Below, in pieces: positions 17,915 through 25,958 of a stretch of DNA of 64,000 nt; position 1 is the stretch's first letter, and each line of letters opens with the position of its first letter. Made by a program: the position numbers and the translations under genes. The notes beneath the pieces are model-generated. The model was not told the origin of the DNA, did no database searches, and worked only from the letters and a program-made list of their open reading frames with translations. Source of the stretch: Nitrococcus mobilis Nb-231 (lineage in GTDB: Bacteria; Pseudomonadota; Gammaproteobacteria; Nitrococcales; Nitrococcaceae). Location: NCBI RefSeq assembly GCF_000153205.1, contig NZ_CH672427.1, forward strand, positions 1,556,060 through 1,620,059, in the 5' to 3' direction.

Positions 17915-19312
17915 CTAGGGATAGCAGAAGGAATCCGACGAGGCGTCTCCTCCTTCAAGGCGAACCTGGTGCGGTCGCAACGAAGGGTCGAAGGACAAAA
18001 AGAAGTTCGGATCCGGCTGCATGCCCCCCGCCGGTGCCACATCCAGCTTGACCATCCAACCCGCGATCCCCTCCGGATAAAATTGCTCGTCCCAGGCCCG
18101 GTACAGGGAGTTGGTGAGATAAACCCGGCGCCCATCACGACTGAGCTCGACCATCTGTGGACCACCGTTGAGCGGGCCCGAGGCGGGATGCGCCGCGCGC
18201 GCGACAATGCCGCCGAGACGGCAGGAGCCGGTTTGCACGGGCTGAAAAGGATCGGAGACATCGTATTGCCGCAACTCGCCCGTTCCCCAGCACGAAACAT
18301 ACAAAAATCGATCGTCGAGCGAGAGATCGATGTCGGTCACCAGTGGTGGTACAGCCTTGAACGCCTTGAGCAGCGGCGGCAGCGATTCTTCTGCGGCCGG
18401 CTCGGCTGGGATCTCGATGACCTTGCGTGCCTTCCAATCTTCGCTGTCGCCCGATTTGTGCCAAAGCCACACTGAGGCCGAGAGATCCTCCAGACTGAGC
18501 ACAACCCCAGCGAACCCATAAGCCTTGGTAGGATCGTGCGCCGGGCGCAGTTCCAATACCATCTGCTGTTGCGCGCCCAAATCCACGGCCTGGCGGTGAC
18601 GGCGCCGTTGCAGATCCCAAAAATGGAGGTGGTGACCGTACTTGCCCTCCAGCAACAGCTCCGGCACCAACCCCTCCTCGATCATCTCCGGCGTGCCCCA
18701 TTCGCTGCTCACCAGAGTGTCATAACCCAGATGCCACCACGCATCGTAGGCAAACTGCTGTGGCCCCCGATCCACCTCCCAACGACCGCGAACCTCGAAG
18801 GTTTCATGGTCCATCAGAAAAATCCCGCCCGGCCCCTTACCTTCAGCATTGCCAAGCGCCGTAGCGTAGATGCCTTCCGGACCGCAGTGGATGGTGTGCG
18901 GGCGGGAATAGCCGGTGCGTGCCGCCAGCACATCAGGCTCGATGACCTTCACGAGACGCGGCTGGCGAGGATCCGGTTTGACGTCGAATACATGGATCCG
19001 CGAAGAACGCAGGCCCGGTACGACCAGATAGCGCCGCTCCATATGGGGGTGGGGCGCATAGGGGCACAGGCAGGAGCTGCAGGCATTCCAACCGAAGTGG
19101 TGCAACTCGTCTCCTACATTCGGCAGATCCACCTGGCCGATCAACTGGCCATAGCTCGTGGAGCCCGGCTCCACGTCCACCACGCCCAGGGCATCGGGGC
19201 GTTTCGCGCCCACGGCGTCCAGCAGCGCCACGTAGGCCAAGGTCTCAGCGGGAGCCTGCATCGCCAAACGCGGCGAGGGATAAAAAGTCGGATCAGGAGT
19301 CCACGTGGTCAT
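17915..19312 (-). CDS. Selenium-binding protein family / methanethiol oxidase (SBP56, MtoX-like)
   Basis: A 465-residue beta-propeller protein of the SELENBP1/MtoX family. Characterised members oxidise methanethiol to formaldehyde, sulfide and hydrogen peroxide. The signature HHFGWNACSSCLCPY (about residues 71-85) with its CSSC core is present, as are LVVPGLRSSRIHVFD and DDRFLYVSCWGTGELRQYD. Length matches the family. The start ATG has an AGGAG ribosome site eight bases upstream. No clear Sec or Tat signal peptide is seen, although bacterial MtoX is often periplasmic. A downstream membrane gene lies 46 bases away. The family is clear; the exact substrate is inferred. Confidence 0.85.
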   Translation of the reverse strand: MTTWTPDPTFYPSPRLAMQAPAETLAYVALLDAVGAKRPDALGVVDVEPGSTSYGQLIGQVDLPNVGDELHHFGWNACSSCLCPYAPHPHMERRYLVVPGLRSSRIHVFDVKPDPRQPRLVKVIEPDVLAARTGYSRPHTIHCGPEGIYATALGNAEGKGPGGIFLMDHETFEVRGRWEVDRGPQQFAYDAWWHLGYDTLVSSEWGTPEMIEEGLVPELLLEGKYGHHLHFWDLQRRRHRQAVDLGAQQQMVLELRPAHDPTKAYGFAGVVLSLEDLSASVWLWHKSGDSEDWKARKVIEIPAEPAAEESLPPLLKAFKAVPPLVTDIDLSLDDRFLYVSCWGTGELRQYDVSDPFQPVQTGSCRLGGIVARAAHPASGPLNGGPQMVELSRDGRRVYLTNSLYRAWDEQFYPEGIAGWMVKLDVAPAGGMQPDPNFFLSFDPSLRPHQVRLEGGDASSDSFCYP

Positions 19313-19509
19313 CTCTGATCTCCTAAGCTACGTGGACGCAAGCCACCTCTTTGCCGGACCATCCGGCAGCGCACTCAACAATAAGTATGGCAGCCCGGTC
19401 GAAGATTGCAGTTACTCTCCCTCGTCGCGTGGTCTGCGCGAGTAAAATTGTGTTCACTACCCACTGCCGTTTCGGGGCATGAGTTGCGGCCAATCGGCTT
19501 GCCCCCGCT

Positions 19510-20658
19510 TCAGCTTGGCTCAGCCAAATCAGCCATCATCGCCGCTAAGAAACGTGCGGCCTCCCCCCCCGTGACGGCGCGATGATCGAAGGAGAGCGAC
19601 AGCGGCAGAATCCGATGGACACTTGGTTTACCATCCACCGCGACCACTTGCGGGCGAATCTTACCGGCGCCAACGATCGCCACCGTCGGAGGAACGACCA
19701 CGGGATCTGAATACCGCCCGGCGATGGTGCCGAAATTGGACAGCGTGATGGTGTAGCCGCGCATCTCCTCGCCCGGAATGCTGCGCGCCTTGACATCGGC
19801 CACTAGAGCGTCCAACCCGCGGCGCAGATCCTGCGCGTCACGATTACCCACGTCGCGCAAGACCGGGACGAACAGCCCGTCCTCGCTGTCAACGGCGATT
19901 CCCAAGTCGACCTTCTCCAGCAATCGACGGCCCATCGCGTGGCCGTCGTACCAGGCATTGAGGCTCGGCTCGGCTCGACAGCCGGCCACAATGCTGCGGA
20001 TAAGGCGCAGCGTGATATCAGTGCCCGGCGCCCAACACTCCACGTCCACATCGTCGGAGACTGTGACCGGCACGACCTCCGAGTGGGCCCGCGTCATGGT
20101 CCGGGCCATGGCTCGCCGGACGCCGCGCAGCGGCTCTAGCGGACCGGCATCGGCCAGTGTCTGGGCCGCGCGCTGTACATCGTTCCGGGAAATGGAATCG
20201 CCCGGGCCGGTGGGGGTGACAGCCGCCAGATCGACATCCAACCGCCGCGCCAGCGCACGCACCGCCGGAGTCGCCCGAACCCCTCGACTCACCTCAGCCG
20301 CCTTCTCGGTGATGACCTCCTCACCGGCACGCACTTCACCGACGACGGTGGTGCTCTCCCGCGAGGATTCGTCGCGCTGTTTCGGCGTGGCCGCGGACGT
20401 TCGCTGTTCCTGGCCCCGTGCTTCATCCCCGCCAAACACCACCAATGGATCGCCGACATGCATCACGTCGCCAGCATCGCCCAACAGCTCCTCGATGCGC
20501 CCGGTTTGTGGACTCGGAATCTCCACGATCGCCTTGTCCGTCTCCACAGAGACCAGCGGCTGATCACGCTCGATCTGCTCGCCCACCCGGACGAACCACT
20601 CCACGATCTCCGCCTCGACAAGCCCCTCACCCAGATCCGGCAGCTTGAATGTGCTCAT
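19510..20658 (-). CDS. 2-oxoacid dehydrogenase E2 (dihydrolipoyl acyltransferase)
   Basis: Core acyltransferase of a pyruvate or branched-chain 2-oxoacid dehydrogenase complex, 382 residues. A single lipoyl domain occupies residues 1-75 with the lipoylated Lys in VETDKAIVEIPSP. A linker leads to the subunit-binding domain RATPAVRALARRLDVDLAAV (about 125-145). The catalytic domain ends with LSLSFDHRAVTGGEAARF, containing the active-site His and Asp of the DHRxxxG motif. Its ATG overlaps the E1beta stop by four bases (ATGA). No E3 gene follows, so lipoamide dehydrogenase must come from elsewhere. Pyruvate is the most likely substrate, judged from the E1 sequences. Confidence 0.9.
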   Translation of the reverse strand: MSTFKLPDLGEGLVEAEIVEWFVRVGEQIERDQPLVSVETDKAIVEIPSPQTGRIEELLGDAGDVMHVGDPLVVFGGDEARGQEQRTSAATPKQRDESSRESTTVVGEVRAGEEVITEKAAEVSRGVRATPAVRALARRLDVDLAAVTPTGPGDSISRNDVQRAAQTLADAGPLEPLRGVRRAMARTMTRAHSEVVPVTVSDDVDVECWAPGTDITLRLIRSIVAGCRAEPSLNAWYDGHAMGRRLLEKVDLGIAVDSEDGLFVPVLRDVGNRDAQDLRRGLDALVADVKARSIPGEEMRGYTITLSNFGTIAGRYSDPVVVPPTVAIVGAGKIRPQVVAVDGKPSVHRILPLSLSFDHRAVTGGEAARFLAAMMADLAEPS

Positions 20659-21635
20659 GCAAACTCCATCGTCTTGTGTACCGTGTCCATAATCCGCTCG
20701 ACCGAGGGCAAAAAGTGCTGCTCCAGCTTGAGCAACGGCATAATGGTGTCATAGCCCGTAACCCGGGCTACCGGTGCCAACAGATTGAGCAGACCGTGCT
20801 CGGCGACGACGGCGGCGATTTCGGCACCAAAACCACCACTGCGGGGCGCTTCATGGATAATGACGCAACGCCCCGTTTTGGCCACCGACTCCAGGATCGT
20901 TTCGGTATCGAGGGGCCGCAACGTGGCGACATCGATCACCTCGGCGCTGATCCCCTCCTTAGCGAGCTGTTCGGCCGCCTGCAGCGTCTCGTGGATCATT
21001 GCCCCCCAAGTAACCAGTGTGATGTCGGTGCCGTCACGAACTACGAAGCACACATCCAACGGCATGGCCTCACCGTCATCCGCCACCTCTTGTTTGGTCA
21101 GCCGATAGATCCGCTTGGGCTCCAGAAAAACCACCGGATCGGGATCACGGATGGCGGCAAGCAACAGTCCATAGGCTCGAGCAGGCGAGGATGGAATCAC
21201 CACCCGCAGCCCCGGAATGTGTGCATACAGCGCCTCAGTGCTCTCCGAATGGTGTTCAGGGGCGTGAATGCCACCCCCGAAAGGGGCCCGCAGCACCATC
21301 GGACAGGACAACCGACCGCGGGTGCGATTACGCAGCCGGCTGGCGTGGCTGATTAGCTGATCGAGCGTGGGGTAACTAAAACCCATGAACTGAATCTCGG
21401 CAACCGGGCGCAGTCCTTGCGCGGCAAGCCCCACGGCCATGCCGGCAATGAGCCCCTCCGCCAGCGGCGTATCGATCACCCGTTCGGGCCCGAAACGCTG
21501 CTGCAACCCCTCGGTGGCGCGAAAAACACCACCATTGACCCCGATGTCCTCGCCGAAGACCAGCACCCGGTCATCGGCGGCCATCTCGTAGGCCAGTGCG
21601 GCATTAACGCCGCCAACCAAGGTCATCTCAGGCAT
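20655..21635 (-). CDS. 2-oxoacid (pyruvate-type) dehydrogenase E1 beta subunit
   Basis: A 326-residue TPP-dependent E1 beta subunit. VLVFGEDIGVNGGVFRATEG, RVIDTPLAEGLIAGMAVG and FGGGIHAPEHHSESTEA are typical conserved blocks of the PdhB/BkdB family. The C-terminal EAPRSGGFGAEIAA is also family-typical. The start at 21635 (MPEMTLVGG) is chosen over upstream Met codons because GGGGAG lies about nine bases before it. It sits between E1alpha and E2 in one operon, overlapping E2 by four bases. Substrate class is inferred. Confidence 0.9.
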   Translation of the reverse strand: MPEMTLVGGVNAALAYEMAADDRVLVFGEDIGVNGGVFRATEGLQQRFGPERVIDTPLAEGLIAGMAVGLAAQGLRPVAEIQFMGFSYPTLDQLISHASRLRNRTRGRLSCPMVLRAPFGGGIHAPEHHSESTEALYAHIPGLRVVIPSSPARAYGLLLAAIRDPDPVVFLEPKRIYRLTKQEVADDGEAMPLDVCFVVRDGTDITLVTWGAMIHETLQAAEQLAKEGISAEVIDVATLRPLDTETILESVAKTGRCVIIHEAPRSGGFGAEIAAVVAEHGLLNLLAPVARVTGYDTIMPLLKLEQHFLPSVERIMDTVHKTMEFA

Positions 21636-21671
21636 GTTTGCCATCTCCCCGCAACGACCGTTTTGCGCCTT

Positions 21672-21691
21672 ATCCCGGCGCCGGCCGGGAT
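21672..21691. repeat. Intercistronic inverted repeat between E1alpha and E1beta
   Basis: Perfect 8-base stem (atcccggc / gccgggat) around a four-base loop in the 92 bases between the two genes. It is not followed by a T tract in either direction, so a processing or mRNA-stability hairpin is more likely than a terminator. Confidence 0.5.
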
Positions 21692-21727
21692 CACGATATG
21701 GGATGAGGTGCTCGCGCTCGCCTCCTA

Positions 21728-22798
21728 TCAAACATCATTCGGATCCGCCAAGGCCTTACGTTGCTCGGCATACGCGCGCGGCAGCCTCTCGTAGAGGTAG
21801 TCGAACATGCTCGCCGGTGGCTGCAGCGGCCGCTCCAGGTAAAGCTGCGCCGCCTGATCCGCCGCCTCCTGACATTCAACCTGCAGCGCCTCCTCGTCCG
21901 CCTCCGACCAAGCCCCGCTCTGCAGCAAATAGCCGCGCAAACGATCCAACGGATCACGGCGTTGCCACGCCTCGACCTCTTCGGCATCGCGATAGCGTCG
22001 CGAGTCATCCGCCGTCGTATGATCGCCCATCCGATAGGTAAGCGCCTCGATCAGACAGGGACCCTGGCCGCTGCGGGCACGTTGCAGGGCTTGATCCAGG
22101 CGATCACGCACCGCGATGTAGTCGTTACCGTCCACCTGCTCACCCTCGAAACCGGCCGCGATGGCTTTCTGTGCCAGAGTCTGCGCCCGGCTCTGAAGCG
22201 TGCGCGGCACAGAGATGGCCCACAGATTATTGGCTACCACGAAAACCACCGGCAGTTCCCAGACGCCCGCCGCATTAATGGCCTCGTAGAAATCCCCCTT
22301 GGACGTGGCGCCGTCGCCGAGCAGGCAGACCGCGACCCGCGGTTCTTTGCGATATTTGAACGCGTAACCGACGCCCACCGCATGTGGGGCCTGGGTCGCT
22401 ATGGGCACGGCGACCGCGAAGTCCTCGCGCACGCTTTGGAAATCCATGCCGCGCTCGTCACCGCCCCAGTAAGCCAACAGCTCTGCCATACGCACGCCCC
22501 GGCTGAGATAAGCACCGTGGTGACGGTACATGGGCAACAAAACGTCTTCCGGGCGCATCGCCAAACCGACGGCAACGGCAATCGCCTCCTCGCCGAGGCA
22601 GGAGGCAAATGTTCCGAGTTGGCCAGTGCGTTGTAGGTTGATCGCTTTGCGGTCGAACGCACGCGCACTCGCCATGGCTCGATAGGCCGCAATCAACTGA
22701 ACCGGCTCGCGGGCGAACTCGGGCAGAGGACCGGTTACCCGGAGCTCGTGGTCCAGATAGCCAGTGTAGCCAACCTCAAACTGAGCGACGCATCGCAT
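21728..22798 (-). CDS. 2-oxoacid (pyruvate-type) dehydrogenase E1 alpha subunit
   Basis: First gene of the E1alpha-E1beta-E2 operon. The 356-residue form starting at 22798 (MRCVAQFEVG) is preferred because GGAGGAGGG lies just before that ATG; upstream Met codons lack such a site. The TPP/Mg motif reads LLGDGATSKGDFYEAINAAG and ends VVANN, and the active-site region PMYRHHGAYLSRGV is present. Together with E1beta it decarboxylates a 2-oxoacid and passes the acyl group to the E2 lipoyl arm. Separate alpha and beta E1 subunits distinguish it from the single-chain AceE of enterics. Confidence 0.9.
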   Translation of the reverse strand: MRCVAQFEVGYTGYLDHELRVTGPLPEFAREPVQLIAAYRAMASARAFDRKAINLQRTGQLGTFASCLGEEAIAVAVGLAMRPEDVLLPMYRHHGAYLSRGVRMAELLAYWGGDERGMDFQSVREDFAVAVPIATQAPHAVGVGYAFKYRKEPRVAVCLLGDGATSKGDFYEAINAAGVWELPVVFVVANNLWAISVPRTLQSRAQTLAQKAIAAGFEGEQVDGNDYIAVRDRLDQALQRARSGQGPCLIEALTYRMGDHTTADDSRRYRDAEEVEAWQRRDPLDRLRGYLLQSGAWSEADEEALQVECQEAADQAAQLYLERPLQPPASMFDYLYERLPRAYAEQRKALADPNDV

Positions 22799-23086
22799 GT
22801 TGCCCTCCTCCTCGCCGAGCATAGACATAATTTGAGTGTGACACGCTTCTTTAGACAAGCTTAGATGACGCAAGCTCCCTTGCCGATAATGATTCAAGAG
22901 AAAGCTCACGGCCAAAGTCTCCCCTCACCTGTCCCCGGCTTTGTTGATCGGGCCGCCGCATGCAGCGGGCCCTCCGCCTGGTAAACCGGGGGCTTGAGAA
23001 CCGCAAGCACCGGCTCTATATAGAAATCGACATGAACAGGGTGGATCATAATAGTGCGAAGCCTAAGGTTCTCAGCAGGAGGATCA

Positions 23087-23947
23087 ATGAACACACTGCG
23101 CACCACCGTTTTGCTTGCAAGTCTCACCGCGCTGCTGCTGATAGCCGGTAAGGCGCTGGGCGGCAACGGCGGTATGGTCGTGGCGCTGGTATTGGCCATG
23201 GTGATGAACTTCGGCAGCTACTGGTTCTCAGACAAGCTGGTGCTGCGCATGTACCGTGCCCAACCGGTGGGCCCGGGTACGGCCCCCGAGCTGTATTCGA
23301 TAGTGGAGGATCTGGCCCGGCGGGCTCAAATGCCCATGCCAGCGGTTTACATCGTCGAGTCCGATACTCCCAATGCCTTCGCCACCGGGCGCAACCCGGA
23401 GCACGCCGCGGTGGCAGCGACAACAGGGCTGTTACGTATCATGAACCGTGAGGAGCTCATCGGGGTATTGGCGCATGAGCTCAGCCATGTCCGGCATCGC
23501 GATACGCTGGTGAGCGCTATTGCCGCAACGCTCGCCGGCGCCATCACCATGCTTGCGAACATGGCGCAGTGGATGCTGTTATTCGGTGGGCTGAGAGGTA
23601 ACGACAACGAACAGGGCGGTGGCGGCGTGTTCGGGGCGCTGGTGATGATGATCCTGGCACCACTCGCCGCCATGCTGATCCAAATGGCGGTCTCGCGCTC
23701 CCGTGAATTCGGCGCGGATCAAGGCGGCGCGGAGCTCACCGGCAATCCGCTGTGGCTGGCGAGCGCACTGCGCAAGCTGGAGCAGGCCAACCAGCGCGCA
23801 CCGATGCAGACGGCGGCCAATCACCCGGCCACGGCACATCTTTTTATCGTCAATCCGCTCAGCGGGCTGCGCCTTGCCCGGCTGTTCACCACCCACCCTT
23901 CCACCGAGGAGCGAATCCGCCGGCTGGAGGCCATGGCGCGAGGCTGA
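23087..23947 (+). CDS. htpX: HtpX-like M48 zinc metalloprotease
   Basis: Inner-membrane protease involved in quality control of membrane proteins. The 286-residue product has two N-terminal membrane helices (residues about 5-45) and the zinc motif HELSH at 130-134 with the catalytic Glu at 131. A second hydrophobic pair occurs around 150-205, and the third zinc ligand is in [13 protein letters not shown]. The ATG at 23087 is preceded by AGGAGG at ideal spacing; an earlier in-frame codon is ignored. Length equals that of typical HtpX. It stands alone with no evident operon partner. Confidence 0.92.
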   Translation: MNTLRTTVLLASLTALLLIAGKALGGNGGMVVALVLAMVMNFGSYWFSDKLVLRMYRAQPVGPGTAPELYSIVEDLARRAQMPMPAVYIVESDTPNAFATGRNPEHAAVAATTGLLRIMNREELIGVLAHELSHVRHRDTLVSAIAATLAGAITMLANMAQWMLLFGGLRGNDNEQGGGGVFGALVMMILAPLAAMLIQMAVSRSREFGADQGGAELTGNPLWLASALRKLEQANQRAPMQTAANHPATAHLFIVNPLSGLRLARLFTTHPSTEERIRRLEAMARG

Positions 23948-24602
23948 TTGATAGCACTCCAGCAAAGCTGCCGTGTATAAATAGAATACGTATGGCGCTA
24001 CCCAATACCGAGATCGCCAGCTTCTTCGAGAAGCTGGCGAGTCTGTTGGGGCTCCAAACGCAAACCCGCTCCGGATTCGTCCCTATAGCAACGCAGCCCG
24101 AGTCATTGCCGGCTACTCTCACACCATCGCCCATCAGCGGCGGCCGGCCTCAAGTTCAACGCCTCAAGCTCGACGAGTACGACATATTCCATGTTGGCCG
24201 AGGCGGCTGGTGGCAGCGAGGAGAAGGTCTTCGTGGCCATAGATCTGCCTTGGCGGATCTCGCCAAGATCTGCTTTGGCGTCGGTCAAATCAGGCCCGGC
24301 GCGGTTGGATCGAACCGCAAAATGTACTCAATACTCACCCGCTGAACGAATTCCTCAAGACCCTACAAAGCTAGCAAAGCCTAAAGGCGGCCAAGGCCGG
24401 CTTGATGATCGAGCCGCCCCATGCCACGCCGGACACTCGCTGATCGGAACTGACCCAGCAGGCGCGCGCTACAGCTACGTGCTCATACAGATCTATCCAG
24501 GCGCACCGGGCCTGCAGGCCTAACGCGACTGTAAGCGGAGGTTGCGCTTGGCAACGTCATACGCGAGGCTGACACTCTCCCGGCGAGAACAGGGAATCCA
24601 TT
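23948..24602. other. 655-base gap without a supportable gene
   Basis: No open frame here resembles a known family. It includes a strong 10-base inverted repeat (24016-24038) and a stretch around 24235-24295 rich in short repeats of the type gatctgc/tggcg. It may be decayed coding sequence, but I cannot identify it. Confidence 0.4.
24016..24038. repeat. Perfect inverted repeat, 10-base stem and 3-base loop
   Basis: Arms gccagcttct and agaagctggc separated by tcg, about 70 bases after htpX. No T tract follows, so it is at best a Rho-independent-terminator-like or stability hairpin for htpX. Confidence 0.45.
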
Positions 24603-25943
24603 ATGAAGGACCGCTCAAAGCTCATCGACGCGCAGCGTATTGAAGATCGCTTGGTGGATCTCATCCGTCTGCCCTCCGTTACCGGCGACGAGGAACCCGC
24701 TGTACGACGGATCGCCGACTGGCTCAGCGCCGGGGGTGCCGAACTGGACTATTGGTATGACAGCATCGCCAAGCTGGTCAGCGACCCAGCCTACCCCGGG
24801 CACGAGGTCGAACGGGCGTGGGTGCCGGTGGTCGCGGGAATCATCCGCGGTGCCCGCCCCGGGCCCACGGTCTTGTTAACCGGCCACATTGATGTGGTCC
24901 CGGCCGGGGACTACAGCCAGTGGCGCCTGGAGCCTTTCTCCGGAGCCCGTGAGGGCGACCGCATCTACGGCCGCGGGGCCTCCGATATGAAGGCCGGAGT
25001 CATTGCGGCCTTGGAGGCGTTCGAAGCGTTCGCCAGTGGCCCACGCGATTTCCCCGGCCGGGTCGCCTTCGTCGCCGTACCGGCCGAGGAGGACAGCGGC
25101 CTGGGCACTTTGGCGGCCATCCGGCGCGGCTTGCAGGCCGATGCTGCCATCATCCCCGAGCCGACCTGCCGCGGTGGCCTACCGGAACTGGTAGTGGCTC
25201 ATGCCGGAGCGATGTCCTGTGTCATCGAGATCCCAGGGCTGTCCGCTCACGCCAGCGACCGGCTGTCGGGAGAGAATGCGCTGGATCACTATCTCACCAT
25301 CCATGAGCTGCTGCGCCGCGCTGAAAACGAGCTCAACGAGACCGAACAACACCCCTTGATGCGTAATCTCGCGCTACCTTATGCAACCAATATCGGCGTC
25401 ATCCAAGGCGGCAATTGGTCATCGAGCGTTATGGATCGCCTTGAGGTTCAGCTACGCGTCGGGGTCGCACTGGGTGAGACCATCCCCGAAGCTCAGGCCC
25501 GCTTCGAGCGCACATTGCACGAGGGTGTCCAGGGAAACGAATGGCTACGCGCGCATCCGCCCATTCTCCACTGGAAGGCACTCGGCTTCGGCTCAGCCCA
25601 AACTCCTATCGAGCATCCGCTCGTCGACTGCCTAGCCGATGCCGGGGAGATAGCCTTCAACGAACGCCCCAAGATTGTCGCCGCACCTTACGGCTGCGAT
25701 ATGTCGGCCTGGATCCGGCTCGCCGAGACGCCGACGGTTTTGTATGGACCCGGCGATCTGGAACAAGCGCATGCGGCCAACGAGTGGGTGTCGCTCGACG
25801 CCACCGAACGGGTGGCCCGCGCTCTGGTCCGCGCCACCAGCGCATTGCTCGAAGCGGATCCGGAAACTCTGCGTCTGCAAGTGACTCGAGGGGTACCTGA
25901 CGGGCCGAAATCGTCGCCGCGCCCAAACCCCGGCGACGATTGA
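24603..25943 (+). CDS. M20-family amidohydrolase (ArgE/DapE/ACY1 type)
   Basis: A 446-residue cytosolic di-zinc hydrolase. The metal site is visible as GHIDVVPAGD (about residue 94), GRGASDMKAG with the bridging Asp (near 126) and AEEDSGLGT with the catalytic Glu (near 161). A dimerisation or lid domain follows from about residue 200 (GLSAHASDRLSGENAL). The late metal His appears in the C-terminal part. The family includes acetylornithine deacetylase, succinyl-diaminopimelate desuccinylase and many peptidases. The acyl-amino-acid substrate cannot be chosen from sequence, and no arginine or lysine genes are adjacent. It is convergent with the CocE-type hydrolase, 15 bases apart. Confidence 0.85.
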   Translation: MKDRSKLIDAQRIEDRLVDLIRLPSVTGDEEPAVRRIADWLSAGGAELDYWYDSIAKLVSDPAYPGHEVERAWVPVVAGIIRGARPGPTVLLTGHIDVVPAGDYSQWRLEPFSGAREGDRIYGRGASDMKAGVIAALEAFEAFASGPRDFPGRVAFVAVPAEEDSGLGTLAAIRRGLQADAAIIPEPTCRGGLPELVVAHAGAMSCVIEIPGLSAHASDRLSGENALDHYLTIHELLRRAENELNETEQHPLMRNLALPYATNIGVIQGGNWSSSVMDRLEVQLRVGVALGETIPEAQARFERTLHEGVQGNEWLRAHPPILHWKALGFGSAQTPIEHPLVDCLADAGEIAFNERPKIVAAPYGCDMSAWIRLAETPTVLYGPGDLEQAHAANEWVSLDATERVARALVRATSALLEADPETLRLQVTRGVPDGPKSSPRPNPGDD

Positions 25944-25958
25944 CCCTAACATGGCTGT

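Noticed and set aside
20649..21356. 235-codon plus-strand frame opposite E1 beta.
   Set aside because: Antisense shadow; E1 beta motifs are complete on the other strand.
21761..22636. 291-codon plus-strand frame opposite E1 alpha.
   Set aside because: Antisense shadow without recognisable motifs.
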